A stretch of DNA of 64,000 bases from Nemertoderma westbladi (Eukaryota > Xenacoelomorpha > Nemertodermatida > Nemertodermatidae): the NCBI GenBank assembly GCA_032718475.1, contig JAUCBJ010007794.1, positions 1-64,000 on the forward strand, read 5' to 3'. The translations under genes and the position numbers were made by a program. Below, in pieces: positions 12,098 to 24,922 of this stretch; position 1 is the first letter of the stretch; every line of letters starts with the position of its first letter. The notes under the pieces were generated by a model that saw only the letters and a program-made list of their open reading frames with translations, was not told the DNA's origin and did not search any database.

Positions 12098-15000
12098 TGC
12101 AAGCGGAAGGGTGGAGATGGAGCCACAGCGGGTGGTATAGGGAGGAGCAGTTGGATTGGGCTGAGTCTTGTGGAAGGGTTGAGCTGGAGCCACAGCGGGT
12201 GGTATAGGGAGGCGCAGTTGGATTGGGCTGAGGCTGGTGGAAGGGAGGAGCTGGAGCCACAGCGTGTGGTATAGGGAGGATCAGTTGGATTGGGCTGAGG
12301 CTGGTGGAAGGGTGGAGCTGGAGCCACATCGGGTGGTATAGGGAGGAGCAGTTGGATTGGGCTGAGGCTGGTGGAAGGGTGGAACTGGAGCCACAGTGGG
12401 TGGTATAGGGAGGAGCAGTTGGATTGGGCTGAGGCTTGTGGAAGGTTGGAGCTGGAGCCACAGCGGGTGGTATAGGGAGGAGCAGTTGGATTGGGCTGAG
12501 GCTGGTGGAAGGGTGGAGCTGGTGCCACAGCGGGTGGTATAGGGAGGGGCAGTTGGATTGGGCTGAGGCTGGTGGAAGGGTGGAGCTGGAGCTACAGCGG
12601 GTGGTATAGGGAGGAGCAGTTGGATTGGGCTGAGGCTGGTGGAAGGGTGGAGCTGGAAACACAGCGGGTGGTATAGGGAGGGGCAGTTGGATTGGGCTGA
12701 GGCTGGTGGAAGGGTGGAGCTGGAGCTACAGCGGGTGGTATAGGGAGGAGCAGTTGGTTTGGGCTGAGGCTGGTTGAAGGGTGGAGCTGGAACCACAGCG
12801 GGTGGTATAGGGAGGAGCAGTTGGATTGGGCTGAGGCTGGTGGAAGGGTGGAGCTGGAGCCACAGCGGGTGGTATAGGGAGGAGCAGTTGGATTGGGCTG
12901 AGGCTGTTGGAAGGGTGGAGCTGGAGCCACAGCGGGTGGTATAGGGAGGAGCAGTTGGATTGGGCTGAGGCTGGTGGAAGGGTGGAGCTGGAGCCACAGC
13001 GGGTGGTATAGGGAGGAGCAGTTGGATTGGGCTGGTGCAAGCGGAAGGGTGGAGATGGATCCACAGCGGGTGGTATAGGGAGGGGCAGTTGGATTGAGCT
13101 GAGGCTGTTGGAAGGGTGGAGCTGGAGCCACAGCGGGTGGTATAGGGAGGAGCAGTTGGATTGGGCTGAGTCTTGTGGAAGGGTTGTGCTAGAGCCACAG
13201 CAGGTGTTATAGGGAGGCGCAGTTGGATTGGGCTGAGGCTGGTGGAAGGGAGGAGCTGGAGCCACAGCGGGTGGTATAGGGAGGATCAGTTGGATTGGGC
13301 TGAGGCTGGTGGAAGGGTGGAGCTGGAGCCACAGCGGGTGGTATAGGGAGGAGCAGTTGGATTGGGCTGAGGCTGGTGGAAGGGTGGAGCTGGAGCCACA
13401 GCGGGTGGTATAGGGAGGAGCAGTTGGATTGGGCTGATGCTGGTGGAAGGGTGGAGCTGGAGCCACAGCGGGTGGTATAGGGAGGAGCAGTTGGATTGGG
13501 CTGAGGCTAGTACTTGAAGTGTGGAGCTGGAGCCACAGCGGGTGGTATAGGGAGGAGCAGTTGGATTGGGCTGATGCTGGTGGAAGGGTGGAGCTGGAGC
13601 CACAGCGGGTGGTATAGGGAGGAGCAGTTGGATTGGGCTGAGGCTGGTGGAAGGGTGGAGCTGGAGCCACAGCGGGTGGTATAGGGAGGAGCAGTTGGAT
13701 TGGGCTGGTGCAAGCGGAAGGGTGGAGATGGAGCCACAGCGGGTGGTATAGGGAGGGGCAGTTGGATTGGGCTGAGGCTGTTGGAAGGGTGGAGCTGGAC
13801 CCACAGCGGGTGGTATAGGGAGGAGCAGTTGGATTGGGCTCAGTCTTGTGGAAGGGTTGAGCTGGAGCCACAGCGGGTGGTATAAGGAGGCGCAGTTGGA
13901 TTGGGCTGAGGCTGGTGGAAGGGAAGAGCTGGAGCTACAGCGTGTGGTATAGGGAGGATCAGTTGGATTGGGCTGAGACTGGTGGAAGGGTGGAGCTGGA
14001 GCCACAGCGTGTGGTATAGGGAGGAGCAGTTGGATTGGGCTGGTGCAAGCGGAACGGTGGAGCTGGAACCACAGCGGGTGTTATAGGGAGGACCAGTTGG
14101 ATTGGGCTGAGGCTGGTGGAATGGTGGAGCTGGAACCACAGTGGGTGGTATAGGGCGGATCAGTTGGATTGGGCTGAGGCTGCTGGAAGGGTAGAGCTGG
14201 AGCGACAGCGGGTGGTATAGGGAGGAGCAGTTGGATTGGGCTGAGGCTGGTGGAAGGGTGGAGCTGGAGCCACAGCGGCTGGTATAGGGAGGAGCAGTTG
14301 GATTGGGCTGAGGCTGGTGGAAGGGTGGAGCTGGAGCCACAGTGGCTGGTATAGGGAGGAGCAGTTGGATTGGGCTGAGGCTGGTGGAAGGGTGGAGCTG
14401 GAGGACAGCGGCTGGTATAGGGAGGAGCAGTTGGATTGGGCTGAGGCTGGTGGAAGGGTGGAGCTGGAGGCACAGCAGGTGGTATAGGGAGGAGCAGTTG
14501 GATTGGGCTGAGGCTGGTGGAAGGGTGGAGCTGGAGCCACAGCGGGTGGTATAGGGCGGAGCAGTTGGATTGGGCTGAGGCTGGTGGAAGGGTGGAGCTG
14601 GAGCCACAGCGGGTGGTATAGGGAGGAGCAGTTGGATTGGGCTGAGGCTGGTGGAAGGGTGGAGCTGGAGCCACAGCGGCTGGTATAGGGAGGAGCAGTT
14701 GGATTGGGCTGAGGCTGGTGGAAGGGTGGAGCTGGAGCCACAGCGGGTGGTATAGGGAGGAGCAGTTGGATTGGGCTGAGGCTGGTAGAAGGGTGGAGCT
14801 GGAGCCACAGCGGGTGGTATAGGGAGGAGCAGTTGGATTGGGCTGAGGCTGTGAAGGTGGAGCTGGAGCCACAGCGGGTGGTATAGGGAGGAGCAGTTGG
14901 ATTGGGCTGATGCTGGTGGAAGGGTGGAGCTGGAGCCACAGCGGGTGGTATAGAGAGGAGCAGTTGGATTGGGCTGATGCTGGTGGAAGGGTGGAGCTGT

Positions 15001-17900
15001 AACCACATCGGGTGGTATAGGGAGGAGCAGTTGGATTGGGCAGGTGCAAGCGGAAGGGTGGAGATGGAGCCACAGCGGGTGGTATAGGGAGGAGCAGTTG
15101 GATTGGGCTGAGTCTTGTGGAAGGGTTGAGCTGGAGCCACAGCGGGTGGTATAGGGAGGCGCAGTTGGATTGGGCTGAGGCTGGTGGAAGGGAGGAGCTG
15201 GAGCCACAGCGTGTGGTATAGGGAGGATCAGTTGGATTGGGCTGAGGCTGGTGGAAGGGTGGAGCTGGAGCCACATCGGGTGGTATAGGGAGGAGCAGTT
15301 GGATTGGGCTGAGGCTGGTGGAAGGGTGGAACTGGAGCCACAGTGGGTGGTATAGGGAGGAGCAGTTGGATTGGGCTGAGGCTTGTGGAAGGTTGGAGCT
15401 GGAGCCACAGCGGGTGGTATAGGGAGGAGCAGTTGGATTGGGCTGAGGCTGGTGGAAGGGTGGAGCTGGTGCCACAGCGGGTGGTATAGGGAGGGGCAGT
15501 TGGATTGGGCTGAGGCTGGTGGAAGGGTGGAGCTGGAGCTACAGCGGGTGGTATAGGGAGGAGCAGTTGGATTGGGCTGAGGCTGGTGGAAGGGTGGAGC
15601 TGGAAACACAGCGGGTGGTATAGGGAGGGGCAGTTGGATTGGGCTGAGGCTGGTGGAAGGGTGGAGCTGGAGCTACAGCGGGTGGTATAGGGAGGAGCAG
15701 TTGGTTTGGGCTGAGGCTGGTTGAAGGGTGGAGCTGGAACCACAGCGGGTGGTATAGGGAGGAGCAGTTGGATTGGGCTGATGCTGGTGGAAGGGTGGAG
15801 CTGGAGCCACAGCGGGTGGTATAGGGAGGAGCAGTTGGATTGGGCTGAGGCTAGTTGAAGTGTGGAGCTGGAGCCACAGCGGGTGGTATAGGGAGGAGCA
15901 GTTGGATTGGGCTGATGCTGGTGGAAGGGTGGAGCTGGAGCCACAGCGGGTGGTATAGGGAGGAGCAGTTGGATTGGGCTGGTGCAAGCGGAAGGGTGGA
16001 GATGGATCCACAGCGGGTGGTATAGGGAGGGGCAGTTGGATTGAGCTGAGGCTGTTGGAAGGGTGGAGCTGGAGCCACAGCGGGTGGTATAGGGAGGAGC
16101 AGTTGGATTGGGCTGAGTCTTGTGGAAGGGTTGTGCTAGAGCCACAGCAGGTGTTATAGGGAGGCGCAGTTGGATTGGGCTGAGGCTGGTGGAAGGGAGG
16201 AGCTGGAGCCACAGCGTGTGGTATAGGGAGGATCAGTTGGATTGGGCTGAGGCTGGTGGAAGGGTGGAGCTGGAGCCACAGCGGGTGGTATAGGGAGGAG
16301 CAGTTGGATTGGGCTGAGGCTGGTGGAAGGGTGGAGCTGGAGCCACAGCGGGTGGTATAGGGAGGAGCAGTTGGATTGGGCTGATGCTGGTGGAAGGGTG
16401 GAGCTGGAGCCACATCGGGTGGTATAGGGAGGAGCAGTTCGATTGGGCTGAGGCTAGATACTTGAAGTGTGGAGTTGGAGCCACAGCGGGTAGTATAGGG
16501 AGGAGCAGTTGGATTGGGCTGATGCTGGTGGAAGGGTGGAGCTGGAGCCACAGCGGGTGGTATAGGGAGGATCAGTTGAATTGGGCTGAGGCTGGTGGAA
16601 GGGTGGAGCTGGAGCCACAGCGGGTGGTATAGGGAGGAGCAGTTGGATTGGGCTGGTGCAAGCGGAAGGGTGGAGATGGAGCCACAGCGGGTGGTATAGG
16701 GAGGGGCAGTTGGATTGGGCTGAGGCTGTTGGAAGGGTGGAGCTGGACCCACAGCGGGTAGTATAGGGAGGAGCAGTTGGATTGGGCTCAGTCTTGTGGA
16801 AGGGTTGAGCTGGAGCCACAGCGGGTGGTATAAGGAGGCGCAGTTGGATTGGGCTGAGGCTGGTGGAAGGGAAGAGCTGGAGCTACAGCGTGTGGTATAG
16901 GGAGGATCAGTTGAATTGGGCTGAGACTGGTGGAAGGGTGGAGCTGGAGCCACAGCGTGTGGTATAGGGAGGAGCAGTTGGATTGGGCTGGTGCAAGCGG
17001 AACGGTGGAGCTGGAACCACAGCGGGTGTTATAGGGAGGACCAGTTGGATTGGGCTGAGGCTGGTGGAATGGTGGAGCTGGAACCACAGTGGGTGGTATA
17101 GGGCGGATCAGTTGGATTGGGCTGAGGCTGCTGGAAGGGTAGAGCTGGAGGACAGCGGGTGGTATAGGGAGGAGCAGTTTGATTGGGCTGAGGCTGGTGG
17201 AAGGGTGGAGCTGGAGCCACAGCGGCTGGTATAGGGAGGAGCAGTTGGATTGGGCTGAGGCTGGTGGAAGGGTGGAGCTGGAGCCACAGTGGCTGGTATA
17301 GGGAGGAGCAGTTGGATTGGGCTGAGGCTGGTGGAAGGGTGGAGCTGGAGGACAGCGGCTGGTATAGGGAGGAGCAGTTGGATTGGGCTAAGGCTGGTAG
17401 AAGGGTGGAGCTGGAGGCACAGCAGGTGTTATAGGTAGGAGCAGTTGGATTGGGCTGAGGCTGGTGGAAGGGTGGAGCTGGAACCACAGCGGGTGGTATA
17501 GGGCGGAGCAGTTGGATTGGGCTGAGGCTGGTGGAAGGGTGGAGCTGGAGCCACAGCGGGTGGTATAGGGAGGAGCAGTTAGATTGGGCTGAGGCTGGTG
17601 GAAGGGTGGAGCTGGAGCCACAGCGGCTGGTATAGGGAGGAGCAGTTGGATTGGGCTGAGGCTGGTGGAAGGGTGGAGCTGGAGCGACAGCGGGTGGTAT
17701 AGGGGGGAGCAGTTGGATTGGGCTGAGGCTGGTGGAAGGGTGGAGCTGGAGCCACAGCGGCTGGTATAGGGAGGAACAGTTGGATTGGGCTGAGGCTGGT
17801 GGAAGGGTGGAGCTGGAGCCACAGCGGGTAGTATAGGGAGGAGCAGTTGGATTGGGCTGATGCTGGTAGAAGGGTGGAGCTGGAGTCACAGCGGATGGTA
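12098..17900. repeat. Higher-order duplication in the 67-bp array, period about 2,947 bp
   Basis: Two consecutive blocks of about 44 monomers carry the same ordered set of variant monomers. The pair tgcaagcggaagggtgg at 12098 and 15045, the variant with gtgctagagccacagcagg near 13185 and 16132, and the gaacggtggagctggaacc variant near 14050 and 16998 are all displaced by 2,947-2,948 bp. Small differences exist (for example gaggctgg versus gatgctgg near 12831/15778, and a 1-bp indel near 13510/16457), so the duplication is not an exact assembly copy. Confidence 0.85.
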
Positions 17901-17984
17901 GGGAGAAGCAGTTGGATTGGGCTGAAGCTGGTGGAGCTGGAGCCACAGCGGGTGTTATAGGGAGGAGCAGTTGGATTGGGGTGA

Positions 17985-18848
17985 GGCTGTTGGAAGGGTG
18001 GAGCTGGAGCCACATCGGGTGGTAGGGAGGAGCAGTTGGATTGGACTGAAGATGGAGCCAAAGCGGCTGTTATAGGGAGGAGCAGTTGGATTGGGCTGAT
18101 GCTGGTGGAAGGGTGGCGCTGGAGCCACAGCGGGTGGTATAGAGAGGAGCAGTGGGATTGGGCTGAGGCTGGTGGAAGGGTGGAGCTGTAACCACATCGG
18201 GTGGTATAGGGAGGAGCAGTTGGATTGGACTGAAGATGGTGGAGCTGGAGCCACAGCGGGTGTTATAGGGAGGAGCAGTTGGATTGGGCTGAGGCTGGTG
18301 GAAGGGTGGAGCTGTAGCCACTGCGGGTGGTAGGGAGGAGCAGTTGGATTGGGCTGAAGCAGGTGGAGCTGGAGCCACAGCTGGTGGTATAGGGAGGAGC
18401 AGTTGGATTGGGGTGAGGCTGTTGGAAGGGTGGAGCTGGAGCCACATCGGGTGGTAGGGAGGAGCAGTTGGATTGGACTGAAGATGGAGCCAAAGCGGCT
18501 GTTATAGGGAGGAGCAGTTGGATTGGGCTGATGCTGGTGGAAGGGTGGAGCTGGAGCCACAGCGGGTGGTATAGAGAGGAGCAGTGGGATTGGGCTGAGG
18601 CTGGTGGAAGGGTGGAGCTGTAACCACATCGGGTGGTATAGGGAGGAGCAGTTGAATTGGGCTGAAGATGGTTGAGCTGGAGCCACAGCGGGTGTTATAG
18701 GGAGGAGCAGTTGGATTGGGCTGAGGCTGGTGGAAGGGTGGAGCTGTAGCCACTGCGGGTGGTAGGGAGGAGCAGTTGGATTGGGCTGAAGCAGGTGGAG
18801 CTGGAGCCACAGCTGGTGGTATAGGGAGGAGCAGTTGGATTGGGCTGA
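17985..18848. repeat. 432-bp tandem duplication of degenerate monomers at the array edge
   Basis: The string gaagatggagccaaagcggc occurs at 18048 and again at 18480, and the surrounding shortened monomers (some missing the aagggtggagctgg part) repeat in the same order with a 432-bp offset. This is the last ordered structure before the array ends near 18972. Confidence 0.8.
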
Positions 18849-18972
18849 GGCTGTTGGAAGGGTGGAGCTGGAGCCACAGCGGGTGGTATAGGGAGGAGCA
18901 GTTGGATTGGGCTGAAGCTGTTGGAAGGGTGGAGCTGGAGCCATAACGGGTGGTATAGGGAGGGGCGGTTGC

Positions 18973-20951
18973 CCTGGTGACATTACGATCCAATCAGGGT
19001 ACCAAGTGCTGGGTGCCTCTCAAAAGGTAGGTGCTAAAATGCACAACGAGTAATAATGAGCACCAATGAGCAACAACGAGCAAACACTTGGGAACTATGA
19101 TAAATACACATCATGACTATTGGATAAACAGTAAATACAATACGTAAGTAGCTGTGTAACAGTAACTATAATACAGTAACTTAACAGTACACCACTATGT
19201 ACTGTAGATTGAAGATACATTCATTATACAGTATAATGTATCCCAGTAATATACCGAATATACACCATATCCTATGTATAATATAGTGTCGTTATTGAGG
19301 CGCAACCCCCCCCCCCCCCCGCCCAAATTTTTACACAATGCCTTTTTTTGCAGAATCGCACCTTTTTTGACGAAAGGAAACGACATCGATATACTGTATG
19401 TACATAGAAATGTTGACAACTCCACCTGAACAAGCCTGTGTATAAGATGAGTTTCATAATATCATTCACGTAACTACTCGACTATTTACTTCAAACTGGG
19501 ATTGATTAATGAGCGAAGCGAGTGACACAAAAACCGAGGACCTAAAGCTATGGGACCTAAACGCTATGTGACCTGATGACTTACTGCTACTGACCTAACT
19601 CAGTAACTGCCTAAAGTATACAGATGTGTGGACCTAACGCTACCAGGCTGCCAGGCTACATTGTCCACAAAAGAGATTCTCATAAATGTTTCCATTTCAA
19701 GCACAACTTTTATATATTAGCCCATAATTTATTAATTTATAGGCCTATAGGCTAATGACAGACAGAATGACTACTGGTTGCCAATAGGCGGTAGGCCTAG
19801 ATAGCAGGTCCGCAGCTTGTACAATGATATAGTCATAGTCCACAACAAGAGAGGGGATGGGATCACTGGGGTTATATTGATGCCTTGTCTTACAACGACC
19901 TGTGAGCAAAAGTGTGGTTTGTCGGCCGGATGGTTAAAACCCTCCATTAATTAAAAATGAATGAGCATAATTTAATAAGTATTACTAACCCAATTTGATT
20001 TTTAATATTAAAAAAATTATAATTACAATACGTTAAACTGAATTAAAAAATACGTAACTAATGATGTATGTACATAACATAGTTTACTTTAAAACAAATT
20101 AGATTTTCAATAAAATTACCTTATCAGAGTATTAAAATTAAATTACGTACATTTTTAGAAGGTATTTTAGGGGGTGCGCTGGCGCTGGCGCTTGGATTTA
20201 TTTATTTCTTTATTTACATTTATTAGTATACTTAGAGACAGGGGCAGGAAGGAAGCTTGTCGAATGTACACAAATACTGTATAAGCAAATGCAATGCAAC
20301 GGCAGCCATCGCGCTGCTACGTCAATGGAGGAGGTCTTTGGCCTTGATTCTGATTTAAGGAACACAGAAACTAACTTCTAATATAACAAAAATTTAAAAA
20401 TATTCCAAAGGATGTTTTTCTGAACTAGTTGTTAGTGTAATAATAGGCCCTGCCCTACAAGAACAAGACTCAGTCTGGGACACTACCACAACACTGCCAT
20501 GTAAATCCAATCGCGGTCCATCCACAAAGTCAAGCAAGCTCCATCCACCGCCCTGTCAATCACATAGCGACTTGGCCATTAACAAAAGCCAGTTCTCGGC
20601 GGGAATCTGAGTTCAAAGGCTTGCCGCAGTTGAGAGATGTAAACTGTTACCTTGAAATCATTTCAATGTCATTTTAATATGAGACAGAAAGTCTGGAATT
20701 TCGGTGTGTCGATTTCAAGGTCATTTCAATATGGCATCAATGTCATTTCAATGTCAATGATACTTTCAATGATATTCTATGGACACATTTTGATCAAACT
20801 TTGATCAATGTTTGATCAAAGTTTGATCAATGTTTGATCAAAGGAATGCTTTTTGAGAGCGGGACTGTAGATGATATATTTATGGCTATTATAGCCAGAC
20901 AGCCAGATACGAGTAAGCCAGTCCCGGTAGCTTTAGGTCCTGGTGGCCTGG
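18973..20951. other. Intergenic AT-rich stretch without a recognisable gene
   Basis: Many stops in all frames and only short open frames. It holds a run of 15 C at 19306-19320 and, at 20789-20842, five close copies of the palindromic motif TTTGATCAA. I see no RNA gene or protein similarity. Confidence 0.6.
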
Positions 20952-20953
20952 TA

Positions 20954-23192
20954 CAGTACTGCTTTCAAATAACGTCGTATTGGATCCTAATAGGATCCTA
21001 TTATAGGATCCAAGTCACTGATTCACTACTATAGGAGTTAGGATTTAATTGTAAATGAAATTTAGCCCAAATTCCAGACTTGGAGGCACTTAGGATTTTA
21101 CATGGATTTTATTAGGAACTTAATTGGAAATCGGCGCTTACTTTGATGTCTGGAAGGTGGACTGACTCAGACTATGCTTGTGCTAGTCCACTTCTTCTCT
21201 ATCCTGTCAATCATTAAGTTGTATAGAATGGACTAGACTCAGCATAAAGTTTGCGTAGTGTTCAGTTCATTAAATTGAGGTATGGTTATCGATGGAAGAT
21301 TACACTCCTACTGTACCTTGTATTGCCAGCCTCTGACAGTCTGACGTAAATAATATTTAAAGTATAAACTCTAATAGATGAAATCCACACACATCCGCAC
21401 ATAGTTAACGTGCCGTGGGCTGGTAGGCTCTGGAATAATTTGAAATCGTATTGAACTTACAAATAAATTTAGGATCACAAACTGTATTTATTACTATTAA
21501 ACATATTTTCAGTAATAAAGAGTAAAACACAATATTTGTGTAATTATTAATAGAACAAATATTAGTTTATTTTTATTTATTAGTTCTACAAACTTAACCT
21601 CTTGGCATATTGATATTAGTATTAATTATAAATTATATTTATTTTACCATGGAAATGGTAAAATTGCCAGATCTAAAAAGTTCGCACAATAATTTAAATA
21701 AAATTATTACAAGTTTGACATCCGAATACAATCAGATTACGCCTAAGCAGCCCACTTCTTGTTGAAGCTCACTCAACGTGTTGACGGGCCTACTTTACAC
21801 AAGCGGCGATACCTTTACCATATGGTAGTTAATGTGTCCAGATGTTGAGTTAAAGCCAGTAGTGTGTTCTTTGCATATTTAACATTAGCCTATGGGGAGT
21901 ATTGTTGTTGTAAGACAAGTCAGGGGAAGGGAAATACAACTCAACCATACTAGACAAAGCAGCCCTCTTTACTACTTTCAGCTATCCCGGGAGATTGATT
22001 GACAGACACTTCTAAGCTTTGATATTTAGCCACTCTAGGTAGACTTACATTAGGCAAATTCCAAGTGATTTTCTAAAGGTTATTTAGTAGGAGCCCGCTT
22101 GACAGCGGGATACTTACTGTAAGAATCTTCAGGATACATTACACTGACTGACATACTGACTGATAATTATCTAGGTTAAGGCACTTCCTGCCTGGCGATT
22201 TTGATGAAATTTTGCAAGTACATTGCTTTGGTGGTTCATAATTGCGTTACAAAATTTCAGATCGATTCTATGTGTGGTATTCGATATATTTAGTTTTTTG
22301 ACATTGTTTTGTCGCGAAATTAAAAGCAATGGTAAAATAACAGCTGGTGTTCATGATGAAATATGGCTTAATTTGTTATACACAGTCATAGAAAAACGTG
22401 TTGGTTGCCAAGTTTTACTAGTAGGCTATAAGGAAAGGCAATGTTTACTCACACATAAGCTGTTGGTTTCTAATGTATTACCCCATAAGCTGATTGCTCT
22501 CCCAGTGCTTCCTAAGGGTATATCTACAATAAGGTTACTCACTCTGCTATGTTAGGGGGTGGATCAGGAGAATGAATTTTAGTTACACAAAGCAGTGTGT
22601 TGTGTCCTATTGCAGTCGATACTCACTGTGGATTGCAAAATGTTTTATAGTTGACCTACACTATAATACAGTAGTTGCATGTATTTAAGGAGCCCGCTCT
22701 GGCCTACCGCCTAAGGAGTACCTATATTACATATTCACATAGAATTCACTGGGAAGAGATATTCCGCTTGACGACGGGGTAATACCTATAGAAGGAAACT
22801 AAATTTGTTATTTGGCTCTATTCGTTGTTATTTATCTGGTTGTGCATCATGGGCATTTTTTATAAATATTCGGTAATCGCATCTTATATCTTGTAAACGT
22901 TCTTGATAATGAAATTATTTGCTTCATATTATATTTTTGTTAGTGGTAGCTAAGTTGCATTTTTAATTATGTGGGGCGAGCCACAAAGTCAGCTAGCCTC
23001 ACGCCTTGCAGTTTAGACAATTTTAGTTTACTTACTGCTGACTGACATAGTTCTTTGTAATAGTCTTGGCTAGGATTTTTCCCTCGGGCTCCTTCCAGCC
23101 AGCTTGCTGGCTTTCTAGTTTCCTATTAGGTTCCTATTAGGATCCTATTAGGATCCAATGATCCAATAGGATGTTATTTGAAAGCGTTACTG
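20954..23192. mobile_element. Candidate Tc1/mariner-like non-autonomous element (inverted termini, TA flanks)
   Basis: The left end reads CAGTACTGCTTTCAAATAAC from 20954, and the right end, read on the minus strand from 23192, is CAGTAACGCTTTCAAATAAC. Both are flanked by TA (20952-20953 and 23193-23194). Beyond the first 20 bases both ends continue with GGATCC-rich sequence (tattggatc, taggatcc), so the inverted similarity covers about 50-60 bp. A CAGT start inside a TA duplication is typical of the Tc1/mariner superfamily. No transposase is visible in the 2.2 kb between the ends; the longest open frame (22223-22555, plus) has no recognisable domain. Confidence 0.55.
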
Positions 23193-23194
23193 TA

Positions 23195-23722
23195 GCTTTT
23201 AAGTCCGTGGCCTACACTTTACACAGGTTACATAGACGAGTGGAAAGGAACCCAAACTTAAACGAGAGTTAGGAATAATTTAATTGGGAATTAGGACCGA
23301 TTTGGACCTAACGCTACATTACCACTGACTAGGCCTACACTTTGCAGTTTGTAGGGCCTAATTAAGACGTTCCTTCCATACAGGAAATATGGTTCATGGA
23401 CAATATTTCCATATGTTTCCATATTATACATACACACACACGCACCGACATACAATCAGACATACAAACAGATGAATTGACTTTTCAATGTTGATTAACC
23501 ATCGCCCTGACTTGGAAAATTGACGTGTTTACATAATTCGACTTTGCACAATTATTATGAGTAAAACTATAATGGGTCATTTTAACCCAAACGGCCCTTG
23601 GCGTTGCCTAAATAATAAAAGTCAAATAAAAAAAAAGTGTTAAAGTAAAAGTTGTGACCCCGATACATTTGGATAGAGTATAAAAAAGTAGGAGAGGTCA
23701 TGAAATATTGTGACCCCAATAA
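23195..23722. other. Intergenic, nothing recognised
   Basis: AT-rich sequence with scattered stops. I see no coding or RNA signal here. It abuts the LINE remnant that follows on the minus strand. Confidence 0.5.
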
Positions 23723-24075
23723 TTATATTGAATTTTGTACAGTACATGTAAACTTAGAACTCGCAACAGTGGGTGTAAGGTGGACTCCGAGTGGAAGATA
23801 ATTCCAAATATTGGGCGCAGCTACAGCGAAATATCGATTACAGTAGCTCTCTAGGTTAAATCGTGGGATGATGGGGAGACTCTGGTCATTGGAGCGCAGT
23901 GGGCGTGGTTGATAGTGTGGATGCAAGAGATCAGTAAGATAGGCCGGACCCATATTACTGTATTAAAGGCACACTTACTGTATATGTCAAAAGTGCAAAT
24001 TTATTATCAATACGGCGCAGAATAGGCAGCCAATGAAGATCACGCAACACTGGTGTAATGTGCTCTGTTTTACCG
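23723..24075 (-). pseudogene. 3' end of a non-LTR retrotransposon (LINE) reverse transcriptase, broken
   Basis: Read on the minus strand, two open segments in different frames show the conserved C-terminal end of LINE ORF2 proteins of the CR1/L2/Rex/RTE kind. Upstream is HITPVLRDLHWLPILRRI followed by a K...LLTY stretch. Downstream are AYLTDLL, RPLRSNDQSLPIIPR and FAVAAPNIWNYLPL. A frame change with a stop separates them near 23954, and nothing of the upstream RT or endonuclease is present. It is a 5'-truncated dead copy, as LINE copies usually are. Which clade it belongs to cannot be decided from this short tail. Confidence 0.8.
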
Positions 24076-24166
24076 AAACGTAACTTTATTGCCGAATTAC
24101 TACTCTTGCCGAACGCGATAGTTGCCGAAACGCGATGTAACCACTGCGCTGCAACGTACAGTACCT

Positions 24167-24922
24167 GTATGTAAGTGGTCGCCAGGCGCCCGCAGTCTGT
24201 CTGTAACTGGTCGCCAGGCATTAGCAGTCTGCCTGTAACTGGTATCCAGACGCCTGCATTCTGTCTGTAACTGGTAGCCAGGCGCTAGCAGTCTGTCTGT
24301 AGCACTGTATCTGGGAGGCAGGCGCTAGCAGTCTTCCTGTATCTGGTATTCAGATACCCGCAGTCTGTCTGTAACTGGTAGCCATAGCCAGGCGCCAGCA
24401 GTCTGCCTGTAACTGGTAGCCAGACGCTAGCAGAGTCTGCCTGTAACTGGTATCCTGATGGCCGCAGTCTGTCTGTAACTATGGTAGCCAGGCGCTAGCA
24501 GTCTGACTGTAACTGGTATCCAGTTACAGTCTGTCTGTAACTGGTAGCCACGCGCCAGCAGTTTGTCTGTATCTGAGCAGAGTCTGCCTGTAACTGGTAT
24601 CCTGACGGCCGCAGTCTGTCTGTAACTGGTAGCCAGGCGCCAGCAGTCTGCCTGTAACTGGTAGCCAGGCGCCAGCAGTCTGCCTTTAACTGGTATCCAG
24701 ACGCCCGCAGTCTGTCTGAAACTGGTAGCCAGGCGCCAGTAGTCTGTCTGTATCTGGTAGCCAGGCGCCAGCAGTTTGTCTGTATTTGGTAGCCAGGCGA
24801 CAGCAGTCTGCCTGTAACTGGTAGCCAGGCGCCAGCAGTCTGCCTATAACTGGTATCCAGACGCCCGCAGTCTATGTCTGTAACTGCAACTGGTAGCCAG
24901 GCGGCAGCAGTCTTTCTGTATA
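24167..24922. repeat. 32-bp minisatellite, about 23 degenerate copies
   Basis: Tandem units of the form ctggtagccaggcgccagca followed by gtctgtctgtaa, with substitutions (tatccagacgcc, gtctgcctg) and several small insertions or deletions. It begins directly beside the LINE remnant and ends near 24922 at tctttctgtataag. Confidence 0.92.

Larger units (their letters stand above)
1..18972. repeat. 67-bp minisatellite array (window starts inside it)
   Basis: About 280 tandem copies of a 67-bp G-rich monomer, recognisable by attgggctgaggctggtgg, gtggagctggagccacagcg and ggtggtatagggaggag. From about 350 to 2760 and about 3270 to 7500 consecutive copies look identical. From 7.5 kb rightward, marked variants appear (cagcgtgtggtat, gggaggatcag, gtgcaagcgg), and after about 17.9 kb monomers are shortened and degenerate until the array stops at the unrelated sequence gccctggtgacattacg. 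Because 67 is not a multiple of 3 and the C-rich strand has no stop in any frame, very long repetitive open frames appear on the minus strand. I treat these as a by-product. Each monomer has four GGG runs on the plus strand, so quadruplex formation is conceivable but loops are long. Confidence 0.98.

Noticed and set aside
1-18972. CRISPR array
   Set aside because: Units are contiguous with no unique spacers, and the DNA is clearly eukaryotic.
22223-22555. Transposase of the candidate Tc1-like element
   Set aside because: 110 codons with no DDE/D motif or helix-turn-helix that I can see.
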